A DNA stretch of 7,237 bases from an uncultured Caryophanales bacterium (lineage in GTDB: Bacteria; Bacillota_I; Bacilli_A; RFN20; CAG-826): contig CAMVBL010000049.1 in assembly GCA_947165725.1 (NCBI GenBank), positions 1-7,237 on the forward strand. Direction: 5' to 3'. This document shows, in pieces, positions 1-6,525 of this stretch; the first letter of the stretch is position 1; every line of letters starts with the position of its first letter. The position numbers were made by a program, and so were the translations under genes. A model generated the notes under the pieces. It was not told the origin of the DNA and made no database searches. It was given only the letters and a program-made list of their open reading frames with translations.

Positions 1-69
1 GGTTTGAGTACCACAAGCAACTAACATAGAGGTGGCAAGTAACAATGTAAGTAATTTCTTAACTTTCAT
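1..69 (-). CDS. Lipoprotein, N-terminal fragment (cut by window edge)
   Basis: Only the first 23 codons are in the window, starting at the ATG complementary to 67-69. They read MKVKKLLTLLLATSMLVACG followed by TQT. This is a complete type II (lipoprotein) signal peptide: Lys at 2, 4 and 5, a hydrophobic core over residues 6-17, and a lipobox LVAC with Cys19 as the expected lipidation and cleavage site. A GGAGG ribosome binding site (complement of 77-81) lies 7 bases before the ATG, which supports this start. The mature protein is outside the window, so its function cannot be stated. Substrate-binding lipoproteins of ABC transporters are one common class with such leaders, but nothing here distinguishes them. 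It has its own promoter and is separated from the upstream acetyltransferase gene by a terminator-like hairpin. Confidence 0.85.
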   Translation of the reverse strand, partial: MKVKKLLTLLLATSMLVACGTQT

Positions 70-98
70 AAAAATGCCTCCATTAAAAAATTGGTAAT

Positions 99-127
99 AT
101 TTTACATTTATAAATTTCATATGTAAA
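99..127 (-). promoter_or_regulatory. Sigma-A-type promoter of the edge lipoprotein, inside an inverted repeat
   Basis: Read on the minus strand, TTTACA (127-122) and TAAAAT (104-99) are separated by exactly 17 bases; each matches the TTGACA/TATAAT consensus at 5 of 6 positions. Transcription would start near 92, giving a leader of about 23 bases that contains the GGAGG site. The two elements also sit in a perfect 7-bp inverted repeat: TTTACAT at 101-107 and ATGTAAA at 121-127 on the plus strand, so one arm covers the -35 and the other most of the -10. A dyad spanning a core promoter can be a repressor site, but in DNA this AT-rich it may be chance. Confidence 0.6.
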
Positions 128-139
128 GAGTGTTTGTAT

Positions 140-151
140 ATATGCGCATAT
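140..151. promoter_or_regulatory. 12-bp perfect palindrome upstream of the edge lipoprotein promoter
   Basis: ATATGCGCATAT is a perfect palindrome about 13 bp upstream of the proposed -35 element. The GCGC core stands out in otherwise AT-rich DNA. It partly overlaps a TATAAT on the minus strand (155-150), which has no acceptable -35 partner. It could be a binding site for a dimeric regulator; the sequence alone does not show this. Confidence 0.3.
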
Positions 152-204
152 TATAGAGCCCTCACGAGAAACTCAGATTGGAAAAAATAGCCCAAAATAG
201 CGGT

Positions 205-238
205 AAAAAATAAAAACGCCCCTGAAAAGGGCAATTTT
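205..238 (-). terminator. Terminator of the GNAT acetyltransferase gene
   Basis: On the minus strand GCCC (232-229), a 7-base loop TTTTCAG, and GGGC (221-218) form a short GC stem. It is followed by G, TTTTT, A, TTTTTT (217-205). Four more A-T pairs can form outside the stem past one mismatch. It lies about 40 bases after the stop codon of the 272-790 gene. The plus strand also has six T residues after the stem (235-240), so it could work in both directions, but no plus-strand gene needs it here. Confidence 0.6.
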
Positions 239-271
239 TTCATAAAGTTTACAAATAAATAAATTAGTAAA

Positions 272-790
272 TTATTTGTTGGTTATAGCGTAGTAAATGC
301 ACGGATGCTTAGACCCTTGATACTCAATTACCTCGGTTTTTTCGATTTTTTTCATACCACATTTTTGCATCACTCGACCACTGGCGGGATTCTCAATAAA
401 GTGTGCCGCCACCACTGTTTTATAGCCAATTCTGAATAGTTCTTTTATTGCAATTTCCAATGTCTCAGTAGCGTAGCCTTTATTCCAATAATCTGGATGC
501 AAACAGTACCCCACTTCTATCTCATCATTTTCCACATTTACATCATTGAGAAGACCAATAAATGATTTATTCAAATAAATCCCATAGCAAAATCTCTCAC
601 TTTTTTGGGTGTTTTCTTTGAGCCTAGCAAAGAACTTTTCTCTAGCGGCATCATCAGTGAAAACTGGTAGCATGTATGTCTTACCAACAAGAGCGTTTTC
701 AAACACAGAAAAGACATCGTTTCTATCACTATCTTCAATTGATTTTAAGACGAGGTTTTTTGTGGTTAATATTTCTTTTCTTTTTAACAT
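272..790 (-). CDS. GNAT family N-acetyltransferase (RimJ/RimL-like)
   Basis: 172 residues, the usual length for a single-domain acetyltransferase that moves an acetyl group from acetyl-CoA to an amine. The N-terminal strand TTKNLVLKSIEDSD (9-22) matches the usual start of the RimJ/RimL/Acetyltransf_3 group. Motif A is VGYCLHPDYWNKGYATE (93-109), with NKGYA (103-107) as the acetyl-CoA pyrophosphate loop. Motif B is ENPASGRVMQKCGM (133-146), the typical NxxSxxxxxxxGF/M helix. The substrate cannot be inferred; ribosomal protein N-termini, amino sugars and antibiotics are all handled by this superfamily. It lies 57 bases after the M13 gene on the same strand and may be partly co-transcribed with it through a hairpin. 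No Shine-Dalgarno sequence precedes the ATG. Instead a -10-like TATAAA (801-796) ends 5 bases before it. Confidence 0.9.
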   Translation of the reverse strand: MLKRKEILTTKNLVLKSIEDSDRNDVFSVFENALVGKTYMLPVFTDDAAREKFFARLKENTQKSERFCYGIYLNKSFIGLLNDVNVENDEIEVGYCLHPDYWNKGYATETLEIAIKELFRIGYKTVVAAHFIENPASGRVMQKCGMKKIEKTEVIEYQGSKHPCIYYAITNK

Positions 791-799
791 AAATCTTTA

Positions 800-827
800 T
801 AGAAAGAACGCTCGGGTGAGCGCTCTT
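800..827 (-). terminator. Hairpin after the M13 peptidase gene, weak terminator or attenuating stem
   Basis: A 10-bp stem pairs 827-818 with 813-804 across a 4-base loop ACCC. On the minus strand the only imperfect pair is one G-U; on the plus strand the same position is an A-C mismatch, so the minus orientation is the likely functional one. The stem begins about 20 bases after the peptidase stop codon. The 3' tail is only TTCTTTCTAT, a poor U-tract, so termination may be incomplete and let some transcripts reach the acetyltransferase gene. Confidence 0.6.
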
Positions 828-847
828 ATCTTATTATATATTTATAA

Positions 848-3745
848 TTACCAAATCTTAACTCTTTGGTTTTCTGGAATGTACATACCATCGCCTGGTT
901 GGATGTTATAGAAATTAACGAATTCATCGAATTGAGCTAAGGTGACATTCGCTCTTAAATAATGGAATGGGTGCTCATCTTCTCTAAGGGTTTGAGCGTA
1001 ATCCATACCAAATGGAGCATTGCACCAGACATAAGCATATGATCTGAAGAATAAGTCGTAGTCGAAGTTAGGAATCTTCTTAGCTAAGTGCAACATGACT
1101 CTCATGCCGCCCATATCAGCGGTTGCTTCGGTATTGTTCTTTTCACCAATAGCTTTAGTGTCACCATAAAGAGTGATGTTGTTATAGAAGTTGACCATCT
1201 TTTGCACTTTGGCTTGGAATTTGTTCCAATCTGTCTCAGTCCACCAGCTGGATTGTCTACCATATTCATCAAATTGTGAGCCACTGCTATCAAAGCCGTG
1301 TGTAATTTCATGACCGATAACAGTACCTAATGTGCCATATAACACTTCGACATCTTCGCTATATAAGAATCCTCTAACAAGACCGTTAAGGATAACGAAT
1401 GAGTTAGTTGTTGGACTATAGAAAGCGTTATTTGTGTATGTTGGCATAATACTCCATTCATTACTTGGCAATGGAATACCACCGAAAATAGTGTCAACAT
1501 AGGCAGAACGGTAGCGATTTAACAAGGTAGCACCAGAAACTGTTGCTAGATCATCGTCTTGAATTTCAACAAAGTTTTTATAGAAATCTGGATAACATGA
1601 TTCAAATTTCATCATTTGGATTTTTCTAATCGCTCTTTGTCTTGTGGAATAGCCAAGCCATGTTTCTTCCGCGAAGATTTCTTCAAAGCCACCTAAGATG
1701 TCAGTGATTAATTGTGCGACTTTCTCTTTAATTACTTCACTACCTTGAGTGGCAAGATATGATTGTTCATAAAGAATTGGGAACGCTGCGGTCGCTATTT
1801 TTGTTAAGGCACGATCGCCATCATAGTAATGGATATAAGCTTCATCACCAAACATGAGGCCATTAGAATATCTATACATTGTTGTTAGGCTCACGTTGAG
1901 GTTTTTGTAATTGTAAATACCAGCGAGGAAACGGCAAGCAAATTCAATTCTTATTTTAATAAGGTTTTCTAATGCTGCGCGTTTATTAACAGCATAATTT
2001 TCATAGATATTGTAGAAGACAGAATCATAGTGATTTGGAATCCAAATCGTAGCATCTTCGGCAACACCTAAATCTAATAAAGCACTCTTAAGAGGAGCCC
2101 ATGGAATTTCATTGGTTTCATAACCAGTTGCACCACCATTGTAGTGGGAATAAGCAGTACTAATGAAATTATATTCAATATCGCCAGCGGCATTTCTTTC
2201 AGCTTCACTTGTGGAAACACCAAAAGCGTTATCTAAGATATCAAGGACTTTGAATAATTCTTGAGCGAAGACTTCACCACCTTGATATGTGCTATAAAGC
2301 CAAATCATAGATAAACTATTGTAGTTACCACTGAAGTAGCCATCATCAACACCGATTTCATAACTATCACCATCTTTATTGATTGTGAAAAGTGGCGCAG
2401 CTGATGTAAATGCATCTTTGCTGCTTAAATAATTTTCTAAATTGAATGAAGATATATAGCTAGCGGCACCTGGAGCATCGCCTTCGGTTGCTAAATTACC
2501 AAAAGCCCAAAGAATATCGTTATTGATGGTTTCGTCACCATAGAAAATATCATTTAGGGCTTGATTAATAAAATAATCAGATCTACCAAACGCACCACCA
2601 TCACCAGAAAGAATGTTTTCATAGTTAACAGAGGCATAGAAGTCGTCTTTCAAGGATGGCTTTTTAATCTTGTTAATTTGACCATTGAGGTTTGAGTTAA
2701 TCCAAGGCGCACCTTGAAGATCGGATTTTTTAGCACCTGGTTGTAATTGATAATCGAGTAAATCAAAGCTAAATACTGGGTCACCGTTAACAAATTGAGC
2801 GGTATATGATTGATTACCCGTCACAGCGGTCACTTCTGGAGACCAGCCAGAGAATGTTTGCTTAAAACCACCCACTGTTGGTTTTGTTGGTCTATCACCA
2901 TCGTATGTTGGAATAGAACCATAAGCGACATTTTCATCGACTTCTAACGTTGAACCATCATAGTTTAACCAAGTGACTGTATATCTTTTGATGTTTGAAG
3001 TGAATGTTGCGACATAAGTAATATCACCTGTCACAGGGCCAACTTCTGGGGACCAGCCTTTGAAAGCGTAGTCAAAACGACCATCACCAATTCTTTGTGG
3101 TTCAGCGCCATCATAAGTAGGAACCGTGCCATACGGTACATTGTTATCTGTCTCTAAGATGACGCCATTGTAGTTCATCCAAGTGACTGTATATTTTCTT
3201 GGGCCTTCTTCAAAAGTCGCGGTATATTGCGCTGGACCAGTGACTGGTACGACTTCTGGAGTCCAGCCAGTAAATTCATATGAGAAACGATCTGTTTGTG
3301 GTTTTGTTGGGGTGGCACCACTATAGGTAGGAGTTTTACCATATTCGACTTCATCGACACGTAAAACATTGCCATCGTAGTTTTTCCAAACGATTTCGTA
3401 TTTCTTAAGTGTTTCTTTAAATGTAGCGACATAATCTATGTTGCTTGTGACTGGCGCTAGACTTGGAGTCCAACCAGCAAATGTGTAGTCATATTGTTCA
3501 TCAGCAGCCTTAACAGGATCTAGTCCGTTATAATTTGGATTAGTTCCTTCTTGGACTTTTTCATCAACTTCTAAGATAGTTCCGTCAAAGTTTTTCCAAG
3601 TGACCGTATATTCTTTTGGTGCTTGGCTAGTGCTAGAGCTCAAACTTGAGCTTGAACTTGAACTCGTAACAGTAGTACCTTGACATGCAGTTAATAACAA
3701 AGAGAAGACGCCTAGAGTAATTGTGATTTTATTTAGTTTTTTCAT
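848..3745 (-). CDS. Lipid-anchored M13 (neprilysin-like) zinc metallopeptidase with four surface repeats
   Basis: 965 residues, longer than a usual bacterial M13 enzyme (about 630-700) because of an N-terminal extension. Order: lipoprotein signal peptide with lipobox LLTAC (Cys21); serine-rich linker (28-40); four repeats of about 70 residues (45-319); then an M13 module of usual size (about 325-965). Catalytic signatures are complete: NAFYSP (773-778, substrate-binding NAYYxP motif), HEITH (812-816, zinc ligands His812 and His816, catalytic Glu813), EATAD (873-877, third zinc ligand Glu873 and Asp877), RSYAYVWC (901-908), His925-Pro926, Arg931, and a C-terminal Trp965 as in the family's usual xVW end. 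It should cleave peptides outside the cell while tethered to the membrane. The substrate is unknown. The ATG at 3743-3745 has AGGGG 9 bases upstream and a good promoter. The GNAT gene follows 57 bases downstream. Confidence 0.95.
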   Translation of the reverse strand: MKKLNKITITLGVFSLLLTACQGTTVTSSSSSSSLSSSTSQAPKEYTVTWKNFDGTILEVDEKVQEGTNPNYNGLDPVKAADEQYDYTFAGWTPSLAPVTSNIDYVATFKETLKKYEIVWKNYDGNVLRVDEVEYGKTPTYSGATPTKPQTDRFSYEFTGWTPEVVPVTGPAQYTATFEEGPRKYTVTWMNYNGVILETDNNVPYGTVPTYDGAEPQRIGDGRFDYAFKGWSPEVGPVTGDITYVATFTSNIKRYTVTWLNYDGSTLEVDENVAYGSIPTYDGDRPTKPTVGGFKQTFSGWSPEVTAVTGNQSYTAQFVNGDPVFSFDLLDYQLQPGAKKSDLQGAPWINSNLNGQINKIKKPSLKDDFYASVNYENILSGDGGAFGRSDYFINQALNDIFYGDETINNDILWAFGNLATEGDAPGAASYISSFNLENYLSSKDAFTSAAPLFTINKDGDSYEIGVDDGYFSGNYNSLSMIWLYSTYQGGEVFAQELFKVLDILDNAFGVSTSEAERNAAGDIEYNFISTAYSHYNGGATGYETNEIPWAPLKSALLDLGVAEDATIWIPNHYDSVFYNIYENYAVNKRAALENLIKIRIEFACRFLAGIYNYKNLNVSLTTMYRYSNGLMFGDEAYIHYYDGDRALTKIATAAFPILYEQSYLATQGSEVIKEKVAQLITDILGGFEEIFAEETWLGYSTRQRAIRKIQMMKFESCYPDFYKNFVEIQDDDLATVSGATLLNRYRSAYVDTIFGGIPLPSNEWSIMPTYTNNAFYSPTTNSFVILNGLVRGFLYSEDVEVLYGTLGTVIGHEITHGFDSSGSQFDEYGRQSSWWTETDWNKFQAKVQKMVNFYNNITLYGDTKAIGEKNNTEATADMGGMRVMLHLAKKIPNFDYDLFFRSYAYVWCNAPFGMDYAQTLREDEHPFHYLRANVTLAQFDEFVNFYNIQPGDGMYIPENQRVKIW
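2789..3613 (-). repeat. Four tandem about 70-residue surface repeats in the M13 lipoprotein
   Basis: Repeat cores run from residues 46-109, 116-178, 185-248 and 255-318, so the period is 69-70 residues. Each has the pattern (Y)TVTWxNYDGxxLEVDExVxYGxxPTYxG, a variable proline-containing middle, then (F/Y)xxxFxGWxPEVxPVTGxxxYxATF. The pattern resembles InlB B-repeat / Listeria-Bacteroides repeats, beta-grasp-like modules of Gram-positive surface proteins; the exact family needs a profile search. At DNA level the copies have diverged, but the 16-mer CCAAGTGACTGTATAT (plus strand) recurs at 2969-2984 and 3179-3194, with one change at 3597-3612. Spacing of the first two is 210 bp, one repeat unit. 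The repeats probably act as a stalk or binding region between membrane and peptidase. Confidence 0.85.
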
Positions 3746-3769
3746 ACTCTTTTCCCCTATTGGCTATAA

Positions 3770-3797
3770 ATCATACACGAAAACGCGTGCATGACAA
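3770..3797 (-). promoter_or_regulatory. Promoter of the M13 peptidase gene
   Basis: On the minus strand TTGTCA (3797-3792), a 16-base spacer and TATGAT (3775-3770) match consensus at 5 of 6 positions each. Transcription would start near 3763, about 18 bases before the ATG, leaving room for the AGGGG ribosome binding site. The -35 lies in the 9-mer TTGTCATGC, which recurs at the -35 of the collagen-like lipoprotein gene (6456-6464). Confidence 0.6.
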
Positions 3798-4071
3798 ACA
3801 TTTTTGCATTATTTTTTGTTAAGAGTTTTAAGCGGGTTTTGTGATTTTTTCTCATTTATTCTTAAAAAGTTCTATAAAAATATTTTCTTGGAATTTTATA
3901 TTCCATGTTGGCTGTTTTGATAAAAACCACTAACAAAACGAGAAGAAAACTAAATGTTACAAATAATTAAAAATAGTCAATGAAAATTGATACCATTTCC
4001 ATCGTTTTTTCTTAATCAAATTTTCTTAACTTTTTAAAAATATTTCTTTATCGTTTTTTATGCAAAAAGAT
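3798..4071. other. AT-rich divergent intergenic region with small dyads
   Basis: This is the part of the region between the divergent M13 and EAL genes that lies outside their proposed promoters. It is strongly AT-rich and shows no credible coding sequence. Two perfect small dyads are visible: GGAAT-TTTAT-ATTCC (3890-3904) and TCAAT-GAAA-ATTGA (3977-3990). A direct repeat ATCGTTTTTT occurs at 4001-4010 and 4050-4059, and TTTTCTTAA at 4007-4015 and 4021-4029. These might be regulator sites or DNA-bending tracts, but low complexity makes chance occurrence likely. Confidence 0.4.
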
Positions 4072-4099
4072 TTGACTACATCAAGACATAAATTATATT
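4072..4099 (+). promoter_or_regulatory. Candidate upstream promoter of the EAL gene
   Basis: TTGACT (4072-4077), a 16-base spacer and TATATT (4094-4099). The -35 matches consensus at 5 of 6 and the -10 at 4 of 6. Transcription from here would start near 4106 and give a leader of about 80 bases with no Shine-Dalgarno sequence. It competes with the closer promoter at 4149-4176; both may be used. Confidence 0.4.
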
Positions 4100-4148
4100 G
4101 GCTCAAAAGTAAAAATTAATTAGAAAAAGTAAACAAAATAGTTTGGCA

Positions 4149-4176
4149 TTGATATAAGAAATTTATTTGTTAAAAT
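4149..4176 (+). promoter_or_regulatory. Candidate extended -10 promoter next to the EAL gene start
   Basis: TTGATA (4149-4154), a 16-base spacer, and TAAAAT (4171-4176) preceded by TGT (4168-4170), which makes a TGn extended -10. Both hexamers match consensus at 5 of 6. Transcription would start near 4183, only about 5 bases before the ATG at 4188, so the mRNA would have almost no leader. This also argues against translation starting at the in-frame TTG at 4167, which lies inside the promoter. Confidence 0.5.
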
Positions 4177-4187
4177 ACAAAAGTATT

Positions 4188-6137
4188 ATGACATTATTAT
4201 CATCAATCGGCGCTCTCCCAAGTAATTTACACGTTAACTATTATTTCGAAGTTTGTTCGTTAGTGTTCCTTGTGGCAATTACGATTGCATACTATGCTAG
4301 AAAGAAGTTCCCTGTATCTACTTATCGCCTCTTTGGTGTCGCTCTTATCACTCTTGTCGTTAACGTATCATTAAGTATCTTATTCTGCGTTTTATTAGAC
4401 CATTCTAATGTTGTTCCAATCAAATGGGTTGAAGCAGTTGCGCAGTTATTCTTCTTTATGCAATACGTGGAGTCTTATCTCATCTTTGCGTATGTTTTAT
4501 ATTCCATTGGTAAATCATTAAAATATTCCCCTATTTACTTATTAACCACTATCCCATCAGCCATTGGGGCGATTTTCATGTTTACCAACTGTCTCCACCA
4601 TCTAAACTTTTCATTTGTGTTAAATAGTGAAACCGGCGTCTATGATATGATCCCAGGACCCGGTTTTATTTTGATGTATGTCATTAACTGGGGCATGAAT
4701 ACTTTGGCCACCTTGATTTACACAATCGTGCTTAGAAAATCATTACCAAAGCAAGTTTTAAGCACCTTGTTATGTGTGATGGGTATTGTCGCGACCGCTT
4801 CAATTATTCAAACCCTTGTTCCACATGTCATTCTTTCTGGCACATCATTTACTCTTTCCGTGATGCTCGCAGTTGTTTCTGTTTGTGATCCTGACGTTAA
4901 GGTTGACCGTTTCTCAAAGGCATTTAATAACGAAGCCTTTATTGAGTACATCAATGTCCAAAGATTTGAAAAGCAAAGAAAATACTACATCATCTTTGAT
5001 ATTGAAAGCTTTGGTATGTTCTCCGAGAAGTTTGGGGTTGTCGCCTCTAACGAACTTGTTTCTATCGTTAGAAAGTTCATCGAAGGCGTTAATAAGAAAT
5101 CATTTATCTTTAGAACCACTTCTTCACGTTTCGTTGTTTTATTAAGAAATGAAAAAGAACAATTAGAAATGGTTAATGCGATTAAAGAGAGATTTGATAA
5201 GCCAGTACGTGTTAAAGGTAACGAAGTAGTTCTCACTATTAATCTTTTCTATTTTGTTAATAACAAAGCCTTCTATAATTCCGATTTATACAATAACTTC
5301 ATCACTAGAACACTCTCCGCGATTAACTTTAAAGATTCTAACTGCATTGAATTAGGTGAAGAATTCATGGAACGTGTTAATAGAGATAGAAAAATTAGAG
5401 ATATCTTAGAAAACTGCTTAAAAACAAAGACTGGTTTATATATGGTTTATCAACCAATCTTTGATATGAAAAATAAGTGTTTTAATCACTGCGAAGCATT
5501 GATTAGACTTGATAACGACGAATTAGGTTATGTCGGTCCAGGCGAATTCATTCCAATCGCTGAAAGCTTTGGTTTAGCTAATCAAATTGACTTCTTTGTT
5601 TTAAACGAAACATGTGCGTTCTTACAAAGACATCCAGAAATCGAAAGCTTAGAAGTTAATATCTCCTGTGCGGAATTCTTTAATAATCCAAGCGAAAGAT
5701 TCCTTAAGACAATTAACCAGTATGGCGTTGATCCAAATAGACTTTGCCTTGAAATTACTGAAACAATCGCGGTGAAATATCCAACTAAGACCAGAGAGTT
5801 TATGAACGATTTAGGCCAACACGGTATCAAGTTTGCGATGGATGACTTCGGCAGTGGCTACTCCAATATGGCGAGATTCATCACACTACCATTTAGTGTT
5901 GCTAAACTAGATAAATCCTTATTAGGAGAAGCTGCAAACGTAAAGGTCTTCTTTGACGCTGCTGTTAACTTATTCAGAAGTTTGGAAATCCCTATCGTCA
6001 TTGAAGGCGTTGAAAATGAAGAACAATTAGCAATGTCTAAAAATAAGAAGATCGATTTCGTCCAAGGTTACTACTTCACCAAGCCTTTAAGAGAAAAAGA
6101 ATTGTTAGAGTTCTTAAACAGCAATAAAAATAATTAA
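4188..6137 (+). CDS. Membrane-bound cyclic di-GMP phosphodiesterase: 7 helices, degenerate GGDEF, intact EAL
   Basis: 649 residues from the ATG at 4188; an in-frame TTG at 4167 would add 7. Residues 18-235 hold about seven hydrophobic helices (near 18-38, 46-70, 80-107, 115-136, 158-183, 189-212, 219-235), probably a sensor I cannot name. Residues about 238-385 align with GGDEF: the inner strand Asp is kept (FDIESF, 270-275), but the signature is TSSRF (311-315) and no RxxD inhibitory site is seen, so cyclase activity is unlikely. The EAL domain (about 405-645) keeps all expected catalytic residues: EAL (436-438), Asn491, EITE (522-525), DD (552-553) with loop DFGSGYSN, Lys573, EGVE (606-609) and QG (626-627). 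It should hydrolyse c-di-GMP to pGpG at the inner membrane face, perhaps tuned by the helices and the inactive GGDEF. It is divergent from the M13 gene and lacks a Shine-Dalgarno sequence. Confidence 0.92.
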   Translation: MTLLSSIGALPSNLHVNYYFEVCSLVFLVAITIAYYARKKFPVSTYRLFGVALITLVVNVSLSILFCVLLDHSNVVPIKWVEAVAQLFFFMQYVESYLIFAYVLYSIGKSLKYSPIYLLTTIPSAIGAIFMFTNCLHHLNFSFVLNSETGVYDMIPGPGFILMYVINWGMNTLATLIYTIVLRKSLPKQVLSTLLCVMGIVATASIIQTLVPHVILSGTSFTLSVMLAVVSVCDPDVKVDRFSKAFNNEAFIEYINVQRFEKQRKYYIIFDIESFGMFSEKFGVVASNELVSIVRKFIEGVNKKSFIFRTTSSRFVVLLRNEKEQLEMVNAIKERFDKPVRVKGNEVVLTINLFYFVNNKAFYNSDLYNNFITRTLSAINFKDSNCIELGEEFMERVNRDRKIRDILENCLKTKTGLYMVYQPIFDMKNKCFNHCEALIRLDNDELGYVGPGEFIPIAESFGLANQIDFFVLNETCAFLQRHPEIESLEVNISCAEFFNNPSERFLKTINQYGVDPNRLCLEITETIAVKYPTKTREFMNDLGQHGIKFAMDDFGSGYSNMARFITLPFSVAKLDKSLLGEAANVKVFFDAAVNLFRSLEIPIVIEGVENEEQLAMSKNKKIDFVQGYYFTKPLREKELLEFLNSNKNN

Positions 6138-6455
6138 CCTCATTTTGCATTATTTTCTTGCAATAGTTTTTTGATGCGTTTATTATGAAACCTTGCGATT
6201 AAAGCATTTAAACGAATATTTTGATAAATATTAAATTGAGAGTGTGACTATCATTTGTTTACACTTTTTTATTATTTGTAACATTTATTTTTGTTATTCT
6301 TGACCACTAAAAACTTCTATCACTTTGATAGTAATTTTGACCATATATTTATAAATAAATAGGAATAATTTTTTATCACGATTGTCTTTTTTTCATTATC
6401 AAAATTGTCATAAAAATCGCTACTTTTCATCGTATAAATCTATAAATATTTCTTA
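6138..6455. other. AT-rich intergenic region after the EAL gene
   Basis: About 320 bases with no credible coding sequence on either strand. It holds terminator-like hairpins (best at 6239-6270) and a small dyad CTATC-ACTTT-GATAG (6317-6331). The part from 6300 to 6455 is rich in TTTATAAAT-like runs. I see no RNA gene, repeat array or mobile-element end. Confidence 0.4.
6239..6270 (+). terminator. Probable terminator of the EAL gene
   Basis: A 9-bp stem, with two G-U pairs, joins 6239-6247 to 6259-6267 across an 11-base loop. It runs directly into a T-tract (6265-6270), about 100 bases after the stop codon. A weaker alternative is closer: TTGCA (6145-6149) with TGCAA (6159-6163), followed by TAG and six T (6167-6172). 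Either could end EAL transcription; both stems are GC-poor. Confidence 0.4.
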
Positions 6456-6484
6456 TTGTCATGCGTTGAACATTGAAATATTAT
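6456..6484 (+). promoter_or_regulatory. Promoter of the collagen-like lipoprotein gene
   Basis: TTGTCA (6456-6461), a 17-base spacer and TATTAT (6479-6484), each 5 of 6 to consensus. Transcription would start near 6491, giving a leader of about 35 bases that holds AAGGAG (6508-6513), 12 bases before the ATG. That spacing is slightly long. The -35 and its next three bases, TTGTCATGC, are identical to the M13 gene's -35 region. Confidence 0.6.
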
Positions 6485-6525
6485 TGTAGGCAAATTTATA
6501 TCTTTAAAAGGAGAAAAGACAGTTT

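Noticed and set aside
150..155. Perfect TATAAT on the minus strand as the -10 of the edge lipoprotein gene
   Set aside because: No -35-like hexamer lies 16-18 bases upstream, while the 99-127 pair has both elements at ideal spacing. It could be a secondary start.
609..911. Plus-strand 100-codon frame across the GNAT and M13 3' ends
   Set aside because: It is antisense to two well-supported genes, crosses their terminator hairpin, and resembles no protein I know.
3791..3844. Mini-ORF on the plus strand (MTNIFALFFVKSFKRVL) in the divergent intergenic region
   Set aside because: It is 17 codons, has no ribosome binding site, and overlaps the M13 promoter on the opposite strand. Chance is the simplest explanation.
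4167..4187. TTG as an upstream start for the EAL protein, adding 7 residues
   Set aside because: There is no Shine-Dalgarno sequence before it, it overlaps the extended -10 element, and the added residues carry no conserved feature. The ATG at 4188 is preferred but not proven.
3802..6156. 14-mer TTTTGCATTATTTT shared by the two intergenic regions (3802-3815 and 6143-6156)
   Set aside because: It is T-rich and of low complexity, and it lies in different contexts: upstream of the M13 promoter and just after the EAL stop codon. No consistent role can be argued.
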